From Rhodoferax potami (lineage in GTDB: Bacteria > Pseudomonadota > Gammaproteobacteria > Burkholderiales > Burkholderiaceae_C): 64,000 bases of DNA. The translations under genes and the position numbers were made by a program. Below are positions 7,972 through 16,221 of this stretch, in pieces (within the stretch, counting starts at the first letter, position 1; each line of letters begins with the position of its first letter). The DNA lies in contig NZ_JAVBIK010000001.1 of assembly GCF_032193805.1 (NCBI RefSeq), positions 1,819,001-1,883,000 of the forward strand. The letters run 5' to 3'. The notes under the pieces are model-generated. The model worked only from the letters and a program-made list of their open reading frames with translations, was not told the origin of the DNA and searched no databases.

Positions 7972-9297
7972 ATGAAAATTATTGTTCTCGGCGCAGGCAC
8001 CATCGGCATTTGCACAGCGTGGCATTTGTTGGAACTCGGCCACGAAGTCACGGTGGTCGAGCGTCAAGCCGATGCCGCCCTGGAAACCAGTTTCGCCAAC
8101 GGCGCGCAAATCTCGGTGAGCTACTGCGAACCCTGGGCCAACAAAGAGGCGCCACTCAAGGCCTTGAAGTGGATGCTTAGCAAAGAAGCTCCGCTCCTGT
8201 TCCGCCCCCAGAACCCTTTCGGCTCCGGCCTGCACCAGTACACCTGGGGCCTGCAGTTCCTGGCGAACTGTAACGACGCGGCTTTTGAGCGCAATGTGCA
8301 GCAGCTCGTCGCTTTGGGCGCCTACAGCCACGCCGCCTTGAAAGATGTGGTTGCCAGCACCGGCATTCAGTACAACCGCCTGGAGCGCGGCATTGCGCAC
8401 TATTACTGTGACCAGAAGTCGTTTGACACGGCGGGCGACGCCGCTGCGCTGATGCGTAAGTACGGCGTGAACCGCCAGGTCATCAGCAAAGAAGAGTTTT
8501 TGAAGATCGAGCCGGCCTACCGCCAGTTCGCACACCAGATCGTGGGTGGCACCATCACCCCCAGCGACGAGTCCGGCGACTGCAAGGTGTTCACCCAGGA
8601 GCTGGCCAAGCTGTGCGCTGCCCGTGGTGCGGAGTTCTTGTATGAGTACAGCGTAGAGCAGCTCAATACCGACGGTGGCGCTATCAAATCAGTAGCTGTC
8701 CGCGCACTGTCTTCGGGCGCCAAGGGCCAAAATGTGCCTGGATCGTTCAAGGTGCTGAAGGCTGACCATGTCGTGGTCGCCACCGGCTCCTACACCGCTC
8801 CGCTGTTGCGCACCGTGGGTGTGAACCTGCCGATCTACCCCGGCAAGGGCTACAGCGCCACCTTCAAAATCTTGAAGCCCGAGCTGGCGCCGCTGGTCTC
8901 CACGATTGACGACGCCAAGAAAGTGGCCATCAGCCGCTTGGGCGACGAACTGCGTGTGGCTGGCACCATCGAGGTCGGCGGCTTTGACCTGACGCTGGAT
9001 TCACCTGTGGCTAAGGCCCGCTGCCACATGCTGTCCCGCCGTATTGAAGAGGTGTTGCCCGGCGTGTGCGACACCCGGACCGAAGAACAAGGCGGCCAGC
9101 CCAACTACTGGACCGGCCTGCGCCCCGCTACCCCCACCAACATTCCTTACATCGGCCAAAGCCCGGTGCGGGGCGTGTGGGTGAATGCCGGCCACGGCAC
9201 CCTGGGTTGGACGCATGGTGCGGGGTCTGGCAAGGCGATTGCGGAGCTGATCCACGGGAAGAAGCCCGAGATGAACTTCAAGTTTTACGGGGCTTAG
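7972..9297 (+). CDS. dadA: D-amino acid dehydrogenase, small subunit type
   Basis: This 441-residue FAD-dependent DAO-family enzyme oxidatively deaminates D-amino acids (classically D-alanine) to 2-oxo acids and passes electrons to the respiratory chain. The Rossmann motif VLGAGTIG is at residues 5-12, and the C-terminal FAD contact reads GLRPATPTNIPYIG. ATG at 7972 is preferred over one six codons earlier because the fold starts at once. Around residues 237-253 a non-conserved stretch (AIKSVAVRALSSGAKG) coincides with a copy of the dispersed element. It is divergent from the ArgP-like regulator. Confidence 0.9.
   Translation: MKIIVLGAGTIGICTAWHLLELGHEVTVVERQADAALETSFANGAQISVSYCEPWANKEAPLKALKWMLSKEAPLLFRPQNPFGSGLHQYTWGLQFLANCNDAAFERNVQQLVALGAYSHAALKDVVASTGIQYNRLERGIAHYYCDQKSFDTAGDAAALMRKYGVNRQVISKEEFLKIEPAYRQFAHQIVGGTITPSDESGDCKVFTQELAKLCAARGAEFLYEYSVEQLNTDGGAIKSVAVRALSSGAKGQNVPGSFKVLKADHVVVATGSYTAPLLRTVGVNLPIYPGKGYSATFKILKPELAPLVSTIDDAKKVAISRLGDELRVAGTIEVGGFDLTLDSPVAKARCHMLSRRIEEVLPGVCDTRTEEQGGQPNYWTGLRPATPTNIPYIGQSPVRGVWVNAGHGTLGWTHGAGSGKAIAELIHGKKPEMNFKFYGA
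8680..8728 (+). repeat. Dispersed 49-nt element inside dadA, copy 3
   Basis: The 27-nt head follows GCT-N11-AGC-N5-GCGCA exactly and is translated in frame as part of DadA (IKSVAVRA). The tail is less well conserved. The stretch falls in a poorly conserved loop of the protein, consistent with a tolerated insertion. Confidence 0.6.
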
Positions 9298-9345
9298 GTC
9301 TTACCTCGCCGTTTTTCGGTCAGTGGTTTACCGGCCGTGTTGGCG

Positions 9346-9439
9346 AGGAGCTGGCGGGGTAGGCGTTCTGCTCCGTGTCCCCCGGCCGCTTTGCGGCCTC
9401 CTCCTTGACCTGCGCAGAGCGCCTACCCCGCCAGCTCCT
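9346..9439 (+). repeat. 94-nt stem-loop element, copy A
   Basis: Two 26-nt arms (9346-9371 and 9414-9439) are complementary except for one position. They enclose a 37-nt core (9375-9411) that carries its own small palindrome, GGCCGC-TTT-GCGGCC. The same core occurs inverted in copy B with two differences. Confidence 0.75.
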
Positions 9440-9482
9440 GAGCGGATGTGGTGTACCTACTCAGACGAATGCAAACCCTCTA

Positions 9483-9576
9483 GCGTGGGGCGGGGGTGTA
9501 CGCTGAAGCGAGGTCAAGGAGGAGGCCGCAGCGCGGCCGGGGGACACGAGCTCAAGCGCACACCCCCGCTCCACGC
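9483..9576 (-). repeat. 94-nt stem-loop element, copy B (inverted)
   Basis: It has exactly the same length and internal offsets as copy A, in the opposite orientation. The core at 9511-9547 matches copy A at 35 of 37 positions. The 26-nt arms (9483-9508, 9551-9576) pair with each other at 22 of 26 positions but differ strongly from the arms of copy A. Confidence 0.75.
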
Positions 9577-9597
9577 CGGCGAACACCACAGTCGCCG

Positions 9598-10536
9598 TCA
9601 CCCTCCGTGCGCCCGCACTAAACACGACTGAAACGCCAACGTCGCCCGGCTCGGCTGCGGTGACTTGCGCGTGATGGCAAAAAACTGGCAGGCATAGCTC
9701 AACAAATCAGGCCGCACCGCTTGCATCAGACCCCGGCGTACAAAACTCTCGGCATAGTGATCGGGCAGAAATCCCAGAAACTGGCCGGACAGAATCAGCG
9801 TGGCAATCGACTCTTGGTCAAACCCCGTGGCACGGCGCGGCAGGCGCATGCGCTGACTCAGCTCCATGTTGGGCGAGTGGTAGCCCAGCCCAGCAAACTC
9901 GTATTTAGGCAAAGTCTCCCAGTTCAGGGCCCTCTGATCCGCGTTCCACAACGCATGGCGAGTGCCGCAGTAGAGCAGCATGTGCTCGTCAAACAAGGGG
10001 GTGTAGTCCAACACATCCGACGCGCGGTGGCCGGGGATGATGCCCACATGGAACTGCCCGTCCAGCACCCCGCGCTCGATGGCGGTGAGAGTGGCCACAT
10101 GCAGGTTCAACCCCACATCGGGGGCTTCAGCATGAAAGTGAGCGATGGCTTCGGCAATGTGGCTGGCAGGGTTGCTGGCGGTTTTATCGAATACGGCCAC
10201 CTGCAATTGCCCGCCCATGCGCTGATGGATTTCGTCCACGCTGCTGCGGAATGCGTCAGTCGCAGCCAGCAACTGGGTGGTCTGGGCATAGATTTTTTCG
10301 CCCTCAGCAGTGAGTGCAAAGCCGGCCCGGCCACGCCTGCACAGGGTCAGGCCGAGGCGGGTTTCCAGGTCCTTGATGTGACGGCTCACCGTGGACGTAC
10401 CGATGTTGAGCTCCAGCTCGGCCGCGGCCATGCCCCCGCAATCGACCACCGCCTTGAAGACGCGCAGCAAGCGCAAATCCATATCGCTGATCTGGCCGAG
10501 AACGGCTTTGGCTTTTGTTGCCGAATTTACTTTCAT
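9598..10536 (-). CDS. LysR-family transcriptional regulator
   Basis: This 312-residue LysR protein has an HTH at about residues 18-77 (FKAVVDCGGMAAAELELNIG, TSTVSRHIKDLETRLG) and a LysR substrate domain. The start at 10536 is chosen because the 19 residues before it lie in the divergent promoter region. It is divergent from the aminotransferase-mmsA pair, and an AAATAG-TG-CTATTT palindrome lies just in front of it, so it very probably controls those genes, perhaps with beta-alanine or a related omega-amino acid as inducer (inference). Confidence 0.83.
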   Translation of the reverse strand: MKVNSATKAKAVLGQISDMDLRLLRVFKAVVDCGGMAAAELELNIGTSTVSRHIKDLETRLGLTLCRRGRAGFALTAEGEKIYAQTTQLLAATDAFRSSVDEIHQRMGGQLQVAVFDKTASNPASHIAEAIAHFHAEAPDVGLNLHVATLTAIERGVLDGQFHVGIIPGHRASDVLDYTPLFDEHMLLYCGTRHALWNADQRALNWETLPKYEFAGLGYHSPNMELSQRMRLPRRATGFDQESIATLILSGQFLGFLPDHYAESFVRRGLMQAVRPDLLSYACQFFAITRKSPQPSRATLAFQSCLVRAHGG

Positions 10537-10548
10537 CTTTTGCGAAGT

Positions 10549-10562
10549 AAATAGTGCTATTT
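10549..10562. promoter_or_regulatory. Palindrome in divergent promoter, candidate LysR site
   Basis: AAATAGTGCTATTT is a 6-bp inverted repeat with a 2-nt centre. It lies between the LysR regulator and the divergent aminotransferase, about 13 nt before the regulator start. The position fits an autoregulatory site. Confidence 0.4.
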
Positions 10563-10644
10563 GTGACTTTATAAGAGTAACAGAGCCGCCCACAATGCAC
10601 CATCGCCCCTTTAAGGCCTACCCACCCCACCCTCTGGAGTTCCC

Positions 10645-12021
10645 ATGAAGCTCAATGACACCAGCAGCACCGCCACTGGCGAGGCTGTCACCAGCACCTC
10701 CACCTTCCCCATGTCCCGCGAGTGGATGGAATCGCACTGGATGGCCTTTACCGGCAACCGCGACTTCAAATCCAACCCGCGCATGATGGTGAGTGCCCAA
10801 GGCGCTTACTTCACCGACTCCAACGGCAAGAAGATTTTTGACGGCCTCTCCGGCCTCTGGTGCGCGGGCCTGGGCCACGGCCGCCGCGAGATTACCGAGG
10901 CGGTGAGCAAGCAGATCGGCACCTTGGATTTCTCGCCCGCATTCCAGTTCGGTCACCCCTTGTCGTTTGAGTTGTCCAACAAGATTGTCGAGCTCATGCC
11001 CCAAGGCCTGGACCACGTGTTCTACACCGGCTCCGGCTCCGAGTCGGCTGACACCGCGCTCAAAATGGCCCGCGCTTACTGGCGCGCCAAGGGCATGGGC
11101 ACCAAAACCCGCCTGATCGGCCGCGAGAAGGGTTACCACGGAGTGAACTTCGGCGGCATTTCGGTCGGCGGCCTGCCGGCCAATCGCAAGACCTTCGGCC
11201 AAGGCATTGAAGCCGACCACCTGGCCCACACCCAACTGGCGTCCAACGCCTTCAGCCACGGCCTGCCTGAAAAAGGTGGCGACATGGCGGACGAACTGTT
11301 GCGCCTGATTGCCCTGCACGATGCGTCCAACATTGCCGCGGTGATTGTGGAACCCATGTCCGGCTCGGCTGGTGTGGTGGTGCCGCCGGTGGGCTATCTG
11401 CAGCGCCTGCGTGAGATCTGCACCCAGAACAACATCCTGCTGATTTTTGATGAAGTCATTACTGGTTTCGGCCGACTGGGCGCTTACACAGGTGCGGGCT
11501 ATTTCGGCGTGGTGCCGGACATCCTGAACGCCGCCAAGCAAATCACCAACGGCGCGCAGCCCTTGGGCGTGGTGGTAGCCAAGAAAGAGATTTACGACAC
11601 CTTCATGGCAGCCGGAGGCCCCGACTACATGCTCGAATTCCCACACGGCTACACCTACTCCGCGCACCCCGTGGCCTGCGCCGCCGGCATTGCGGCGCTG
11701 GACATTCTGGTCAAGGAAAACATGGTGGAGCGCGTGGCGGCTCTGGCGCCTTACTTCGAGAAAGCGGTGCACAGCCTGCGCGGCGCCAAACACATCACGG
11801 ACATCCGCAACCTCGGTCTGTCGGCCGGCTTTACCCTGGCCGCCGTGCCCGGCGAGCCCGCCAAGCGCCCCTACGAAGTGGCCATGCGCTGCCTGGACAA
11901 GGGCTTCTACGTGCGCTATGCCGGTGACTGCATTGCGCTGGCGCCGCCCTTCATCACCACCGAGGCCGAAATCGACAGCCTGGTCAACGCCTTGGGCGAA
12001 GCCATCAACGCAACCGCCTGA
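10645..12021 (+). CDS. Omega-amino acid--pyruvate (beta-alanine) aminotransferase
   Basis: This 458-residue class III PLP aminotransferase has GSGSESADTA (129-138) binding the cofactor phosphate, IFDEVITGFGR with D269 contacting the pyridine nitrogen, and Schiff-base lysine K298 in LNAAKQITNG. This is the beta-alanine/omega-amino acid:pyruvate type, giving malonate semialdehyde and alanine. It is followed 87 nt later by mmsA, which uses malonate semialdehyde, and is divergent from a LysR gene. In this window it would finish beta-alanine made by the pyrimidine pathway at 29.3-34.8 kb. Confidence 0.9.
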   Translation: MKLNDTSSTATGEAVTSTSTFPMSREWMESHWMAFTGNRDFKSNPRMMVSAQGAYFTDSNGKKIFDGLSGLWCAGLGHGRREITEAVSKQIGTLDFSPAFQFGHPLSFELSNKIVELMPQGLDHVFYTGSGSESADTALKMARAYWRAKGMGTKTRLIGREKGYHGVNFGGISVGGLPANRKTFGQGIEADHLAHTQLASNAFSHGLPEKGGDMADELLRLIALHDASNIAAVIVEPMSGSAGVVVPPVGYLQRLREICTQNNILLIFDEVITGFGRLGAYTGAGYFGVVPDILNAAKQITNGAQPLGVVVAKKEIYDTFMAAGGPDYMLEFPHGYTYSAHPVACAAGIAALDILVKENMVERVAALAPYFEKAVHSLRGAKHITDIRNLGLSAGFTLAAVPGEPAKRPYEVAMRCLDKGFYVRYAGDCIALAPPFITTEAEIDSLVNALGEAINATA

Positions 12022-12037
12022 AGTAAACCACCCGCTT

Positions 12038-12086
12038 GCTATTCTTTTTATAGCTGCTTGCGCATGTTATCTGTGCCCTCGCAGCC
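12038..12086 (+). repeat. Dispersed 49-nt palindromic element, copy 4
   Basis: The 27-nt head is GCT-N11-AGC-N5-GCGCA and the tail ends GCAGCC. It fills most of the gap between the aminotransferase and mmsA, so both genes may be read through a transcript hairpin here. Confidence 0.72.
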
Positions 12087-12108
12087 CTTTTGACTCTTCA
12101 ATCCCTCT

Positions 12109-13614
12109 ATGTCTCAACTCCCCACAGTCGGCCACCTCATCGGCGGCAAGATCATCACCACTGGCGATCGCGCGCAAGACGTCTTCAACCCCGCCACCGG
12201 TAAAGCCGAGAAGAGCGTGCTGCTGGCCCCCAAAGCCACGGTAGAAGAAGCCATTGCCAATGCGCAAGCCGCATTCCCCGCCTGGCGCAACACGCCGCCG
12301 CTCAAGCGTGCCCGCGTGATGAGCAACCTCAAAGTCTTGCTGGAAAAGCACGCTGAAGAACTCTGCGCCCTGATCACCGCCGAACACGGCAAGGTGCTCT
12401 CCGACGCGCTGGGCGAGCTGCAACGCGGCATTGAAAACGTGGAGTACGCGAGCTACGCGCCCGAGCTGCTCAAAGGCGAGCACAGCAAAAACGTGGGGCC
12501 CGCCATCGACAGCTGGTCTGAGTTCCAAGCGCTGGGCGTCACTGCTGGCATCACGCCCTTTAACTTCCCGGCCATGGTGCCTTTGTGGATGTGGCCCATG
12601 GCCGTGGCCTGCGGCAACACCTTTATCCTGAAACCCTCCGAGCGCGACCCGAGCTCCACCCTGCGTGTGGCCGAGTTGGCACTCGAAGCCGGCCTGCCAC
12701 CCGGCGTGCTGAACGTGGTCAACGGTGACAAAGAAGCCGTGGACACGCTGCTCACCGACCCACGGGTCAAGGCCGTGAGCTTTGTCGGATCCACCCCGAT
12801 TGCTGAATACATCTACGCTGAAGGCTGCAAACACGGCAAGCGCGTGCAAGCCCTGGGCGGCGCCAAGAACCACGCGGTGGTCATGCCCGATGCCGACGTC
12901 GCCAACGCCGTCAGCGCGCTCATGGGCGCAGCCTATGGCTCCTGCGGCGAGCGCTGCATGGCCATCCCGCTGGTGGTGGCGGTGGGTGACGCCACCGCGG
13001 ACGCGGTAATTGAAGGCCTGAAGACCGAAATCGCCAAGATGAAGGTCGGCCCCGGCACAGCCCCCGGCATGGACATGGGCCCGCTCGTCACCAAGCCACA
13101 CTTCGAAAAGGTGAAGGGCTATGTGGACCAGGGCGTGAAAGAAGGCGCCACACTGGTGGTGGACGGCCGCGGCCTGAAAGTCGCCGGCCATGAAGACGGC
13201 TACTACCTCGGCCCTTGCCTTTTTGACAACGTCAAGCCGGGCATGGTGATTTACCAGGAAGAAATCTTTGGCCCGGTGCTGGGCGTGGTGCGCGTCAAAA
13301 CCTTGCAAGAGGCCATGGACATGATCGATGCCCACGAGTACGGCAACGGCACCTGCATCTTTACCCGCGACGGCGAAGCCGCCCGCTACTTCACCGACAA
13401 CATTCTCGTCGGCATGGTGGGTGTGAACGTGCCGCTGCCGGTCCCCGTGGCGTACCACTCGTTCGGCGGCTGGAAACGCAGCCTGTTCGGCGACCTGCAC
13501 GCCTACGGCCCTGATGCGGTGCGTTTCTATACCAAGCGTAAGACCATCACCCAGCGCTGGCCGAGTGCCGGTGTGCGTGAGGGTGCGGTTTTCAACTTCC
13601 CGAGCAGCCGCTGA
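12109..13614 (+). CDS. mmsA: CoA-acylating (methyl)malonate-semialdehyde dehydrogenase
   Basis: This 501-residue aldehyde dehydrogenase of the MmsA group has catalytic Cys283 in GSCGERCMAIPLVV, the variant typical of CoA-dependent MmsA, which lacks the usual catalytic Glu. The nucleotide-binding segment GSTPIAEYIY is at about 228. It oxidises malonate semialdehyde to acetyl-CoA or methylmalonate semialdehyde to propionyl-CoA with release of CO2. Directly downstream of the beta-alanine aminotransferase, it completes that route. A strong terminator follows. No clear ribosome site precedes the ATG. Confidence 0.93.
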   Translation: MSQLPTVGHLIGGKIITTGDRAQDVFNPATGKAEKSVLLAPKATVEEAIANAQAAFPAWRNTPPLKRARVMSNLKVLLEKHAEELCALITAEHGKVLSDALGELQRGIENVEYASYAPELLKGEHSKNVGPAIDSWSEFQALGVTAGITPFNFPAMVPLWMWPMAVACGNTFILKPSERDPSSTLRVAELALEAGLPPGVLNVVNGDKEAVDTLLTDPRVKAVSFVGSTPIAEYIYAEGCKHGKRVQALGGAKNHAVVMPDADVANAVSALMGAAYGSCGERCMAIPLVVAVGDATADAVIEGLKTEIAKMKVGPGTAPGMDMGPLVTKPHFEKVKGYVDQGVKEGATLVVDGRGLKVAGHEDGYYLGPCLFDNVKPGMVIYQEEIFGPVLGVVRVKTLQEAMDMIDAHEYGNGTCIFTRDGEAARYFTDNILVGMVGVNVPLPVPVAYHSFGGWKRSLFGDLHAYGPDAVRFYTKRKTITQRWPSAGVREGAVFNFPSSR

Positions 13615-13672
13615 GTCTGGCGTGGGCCCGGCCACCGCCCGGTTTGCACGCTCCACGGACCCGCCAAAAAGC

Positions 13673-13703
13673 AAAAAGGCTTGTCGTTCGACAAGCCTTT
13701 TTT
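13673..13703. terminator. Bidirectional terminator after mmsA
   Basis: GGCTTGTC / GACAAGCC form a perfect 8-bp stem around a GTTC loop, with five As before and six Ts after. It serves mmsA on the plus strand and could also serve the convergent small exported-protein gene. Confidence 0.9.
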
Positions 13704-13736
13704 AGGTGGAGCCGTGCAGACCCGCGGCAAGCGTCC

Positions 13737-13907
13737 TTACCTGAAACGACGTCGCGCAATCGTCGCCATCAATCCCAAACCGGCCAATACCAAACCGCCG
13801 GAACTGGCGTCAGGAGCCACCAGCTGCATCGCGTCGGGGCCGGCAGTCTGAACTGCCCAAGCGGGTAGCGCAGCCACTGCGAGTAACAGCAGTAATTTGA
13901 TCTTCAT
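13737..13907 (-). CDS. Very small exported protein with PEP-CTERM-like tail
   Basis: This 56-residue peptide starts at 13907 with CGGAGG 5 nt upstream. A signal peptide ends PAWA at about residue 18. After roughly 15 residues comes PDASSGG, a hydrophobic helix GGLVLAGLGLMATIA and a basic end RRRFR. The end has the three-part plan of PEP-CTERM sorting signals, but Pro-Glu-Pro is replaced by APDAS, so sorting by exosortase is uncertain. There is almost no mature domain. Its upstream region shares a 26-nt block with the PEP-CTERM gene at 15064. Function unknown. Confidence 0.7.
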   Translation of the reverse strand: MKIKLLLLLAVAALPAWAVQTAGPDAMQLVAPDASSGGLVLAGLGLMATIARRRFR

Positions 13908-13954
13908 AAGGCCTCCGAAAGGATGTGTGCCGAGGTCAGTATTAACCCTATGCT

Positions 13955-13980
13955 GCATTGCAGCAATAGTCCATTCGGAC
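13955..13980 (-). promoter_or_regulatory. Shared upstream block of the PEP-CTERM-type genes, site 1
   Basis: This 26-nt block matches the block at 15114-15139 at 22 of 26 positions. It lies 48 nt before the start codon, against 50 nt at the other gene. On the minus strand it contains ACTATTGCTGCA. The equal spacing suggests a promoter or activator site common to the set. Confidence 0.6.
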
Positions 13981-14008
13981 CCATCACATCCGCTCCGACA
14001 CCCCCAAC

Positions 14009-14034
14009 AAAAAGGCCTGCACAAGGCAGGCCTT
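14009..14034 (-). terminator. Terminator of the two-gene PEP-CTERM operon
   Basis: AAGGCCTGC / GCAGGCCTT form a 9-bp stem with a 5-nt loop. Read on the minus strand it is followed by Ts. It lies 22 nt after the stop of the 14056-14553 gene. Confidence 0.85.
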
Positions 14035-14055
14035 CCGGAAGCAGAGGCGCTTGGT

Positions 14056-14553
14056 TTAAGCAGACTTTTGACGGCCGCGCTTGGCAGCAACGCCCACCAG
14101 ACCCAAACCGGCAAGCAACAAAGCAAAGGTTTCTGGCTCAGGCACAGCGCTCACGGTTCCGTAGGTGGCAGCCACCGTACCGATTGCAGTGTTGGGCAAT
14201 GCAGAGCTGATACCGGTCACTTTGAGGGTATAGGCTTGACCCGCTGACAAACTGAATGCGCCATTGGCACCGTCGCTTATTACAACGAGACGGTTCCCGT
14301 TGACGCTATTGGAACTGAAAGTGCCGATCTGGGTAGCCCCAGACCACAAAGACGCTGACAGCGCAGAGAACTGGGATGCAAGGCCGGTTACGCGCAAGAT
14401 GAGCTTGTTAGTCACCGAGGGAGTCACGACAAAGGACTCAGTGAATGCGCCGTTGATGGCCTCTTCAAAAGTCGCACTGGCTCCGGCAGCATGGCTGCTG
14501 GCTGCTGTTGCCAATAACGCTGCGGCGGCGATGGTTTGGATGGTTTTTTTCAT
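14056..14553 (-). CDS. PEP-CTERM protein, second gene of pair
   Basis: This 165-residue exported protein has a signal peptide ending SSHA at about residue 23, a beta-rich domain of about 110 residues (SFVVTPSVTNKLILRVTG, AYTLKVTGIS), then [27 protein letters not shown]. The tail is a full PEP-CTERM signal: VPEPE, a hydrophobic helix and basic residues, recognised by an exosortase. AAGGGG precedes ATG 14553. It lies 13 nt after the related gene, with which it shares the fold plan, so they look like a diverged tandem duplication. The exosortase gene is not in this window. Confidence 0.85.
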   Translation of the reverse strand: MKKTIQTIAAAALLATAASSHAAGASATFEEAINGAFTESFVVTPSVTNKLILRVTGLASQFSALSASLWSGATQIGTFSSNSVNGNRLVVISDGANGAFSLSAGQAYTLKVTGISSALPNTAIGTVAATYGTVSAVPEPETFALLLAGLGLVGVAAKRGRQKSA

Positions 14554-14566
14554 ACTGACCCCTTGA

Positions 14567-15064
14567 TTATTTGGATTGGCGACGGCGAGCCACTGCACCC
14601 ATCAAGCCCAGACCGGCCAGGAGAAGTGCGTAAGTTTCTGGCTCCGGAACCGGCGCCAAAGTCACCGTGTACGAGGCCAAATCACCACTACCAGACAGTT
14701 TGAACCAATAGGAGCCGCCGGATGTGAGACTGAAAGTAGATTGGTAAGAAGCTACGTCTACGCCACCGAGGGTCGAGTTAATAGGCAAAGAAACCATCAG
14801 GCCAGCACCAGGGGTGCCTTGGCCTACGGTCAAAAACGTATTCAGACCAGACCCATCAAAATCAAATCCGATGTAGCCACCGGTTACTCCTGAGAAGGAG
14901 CCCGGCAAACTGAAGGTGTACGTATCGTCAAAGGTACCTTGCACATCAACCGTGTTTGTGTAGGTGTTACCCAAAGCACCGATGTTGAAAGTTGCGGCCT
15001 GAACTGCGGCGGCAGAAACCAAGGTCAGCGCAATCGCGGCTTTTTTCATCAAAGATTTGTACAC
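14567..15064 (-). CDS. PEP-CTERM protein, first gene of pair, GTG start
   Basis: This 165-residue exported protein has a signal peptide ending VQA at about residue 23, a beta-sandwich-like domain rich in Gly, Ser and Thr ([39 protein letters not shown]), then [27 protein letters not shown]. The start is set at the GTG at 15064 because GGGAGAAG lies at ideal distance; the ATG five codons later is too far from it. The domain resembles FxDxF-type PEP-CTERM proteins, which are thought to act in surface or exopolysaccharide matrices. Specific function unknown. Confidence 0.84.
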   Translation of the reverse strand: MYKSLMKKAAIALTLVSAAAVQAATFNIGALGNTYTNTVDVQGTFDDTYTFSLPGSFSGVTGGYIGFDFDGSGLNTFLTVGQGTPGAGLMVSLPINSTLGGVDVASYQSTFSLTSGGSYWFKLSGSGDLASYTVTLAPVPEPETYALLLAGLGLMGAVARRRQSK

Positions 15065-15113
15065 AGACTTCTCCCATCAAATTTCAGAATGAGCGAAGTG
15101 TCGGTTTTTTGCG

Positions 15114-15139
15114 GCACTGCAGCAATAGTGCGATCGGAC
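15114..15139 (-). promoter_or_regulatory. Shared upstream block of the PEP-CTERM-type genes, site 2
   Basis: This is the partner of the block at 13955-13980 and lies 50 nt before the GTG start of the two-gene operon. It lacks the GG-N10-GC spacing of sigma-54 promoters, so another factor is implied. Confidence 0.6.
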
Positions 15140-15180
15140 TATCGGCAACATGGCTTTACGGCTTTCGCCACAATCCTTAC

Positions 15181-16221
15181 ATGCACATGTCCCCAAGCCC
15201 TCGCCTCTCCATGCTCGATCTGGTGGCCGTCCGTGAAGGCGGAACCGTCGCGCAAGCCTTGCAACTCGCCTTGAAAACCGCACAGCATGCGGAGGCCTTG
15301 GGCTTTGAGCGCTACTGGTTAGCCGAACACCACAACATGCCGGGTATTGCCAGTTCGGCCACCGCCGTACTGGTGGGGCATATTGCCGGTGGTACCCAAC
15401 GTATCCGGGTAGGCTCTGGCGGCATCATGCTGCCTAACCATGCGCCGCTGGTCGTGGCCGAAGCCTTTGGCACCTTGGCAGAGCTCTATCCCAACCGCAT
15501 TGACCTCGGGCTGGGCCGCGCTCCCGGCACCGACCAGGCCACGATGCGGGCCCTGCGCCGCAACAAGGTAGAACACGAAGACGACTTCCCGAGGGACGTC
15601 GCCGAGCTGCAAACCCTTCTGGGCCCGATGCAAGCCGACCAAAAACTGGTGGCCATGCCGGGGGCTGGCACCCAGGTGCCCATCTGGCTACTCGGCTCCA
15701 GCCTGTACTCCGCGCAACTCGCAGCCCACATGGGCCTGCCCTACGCCTTCGCCTCGCACTTTGCGCCCCGCTACCTGCACCAAGCGGTGGCGATGTACCG
15801 CAATTTGTTCAGGCCCTCGGCCACACTGGCCAAACCGTATGTGATGGTGGGTGTGCCCTTGGTCGCCGCAGAAACCGACGAAGCGGCCGAATGGCTGGCC
15901 AGCAGCATTTACCAACGGGTGCTGGGCATTCTGACCGGCCAGCGCAAATCGCTGCCGCCTCCAGTGCCCGGCTTTATGCAGCAATGCCCGCCCGACGCGC
16001 GGGCTGCGATTCAAGACTTCTTGGGCGAGGCCGTGATCGGCGGGCCCGAGACCGTGCGCGAAGGCCTGCACGCTATGGCGACCGCCACCGGCGCCGATGA
16101 GCTGATGCTGGTCTGCGACATCTACGACCCTGCCCTTCGCCTGCGCTCTTTGGATATTGCCGCGCAGGCCATTGCCCAAGCGCAGGCCACGGTCAAGGGC
16201 GACGTGCTGGCAACGGTATAA
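15181..16221 (+). CDS. LLM-class (luciferase-like) flavin-dependent oxidoreductase
   Basis: This 346-residue protein of the bacterial luciferase-like family (group with MsnO8/YhbW) shows [13 protein letters not shown] at the N-terminus, [18 protein letters not shown] and a conserved [18 protein letters not shown], which form the flavin site. Such enzymes use FMNH2 and oxygen; the substrate cannot be told. ATG at 15181 is chosen, with one two codons later as an alternative. Its end overlaps the convergent pirin gene by 29 nt. Confidence 0.85.
   Translation: MHMSPSPRLSMLDLVAVREGGTVAQALQLALKTAQHAEALGFERYWLAEHHNMPGIASSATAVLVGHIAGGTQRIRVGSGGIMLPNHAPLVVAEAFGTLAELYPNRIDLGLGRAPGTDQATMRALRRNKVEHEDDFPRDVAELQTLLGPMQADQKLVAMPGAGTQVPIWLLGSSLYSAQLAAHMGLPYAFASHFAPRYLHQAVAMYRNLFRPSATLAKPYVMVGVPLVAAETDEAAEWLASSIYQRVLGILTGQRKSLPPPVPGFMQQCPPDARAAIQDFLGEAVIGGPETVREGLHAMATATGADELMLVCDIYDPALRLRSLDIAAQAIAQAQATVKGDVLATV

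Larger units (their letters stand above)
9298..9597. other. Gene-free spacer with two inverted 94-nt elements
   Basis: No gene lies between the convergent dadA and LysR genes. The spacer is filled by two inverted GC-rich stem-loop elements, described separately, which may also end transcription from both sides. Confidence 0.7.

Noticed and set aside
9346..9576. CRISPR-like array
   Set aside because: There are only two copies, inverted, with self-complementary flanks and no regular spacers; no cas genes.
12067..13674. 535-codon open frame opposite mmsA
   Set aside because: It is a His, Ala and Val-rich shadow; mmsA with its catalytic Cys is certain.
13955..13980. Sigma-54 promoter before the PEP-CTERM-type genes
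   Set aside because: TTGC is present, but the GG that should lie 12 nt upstream is missing in both copies.
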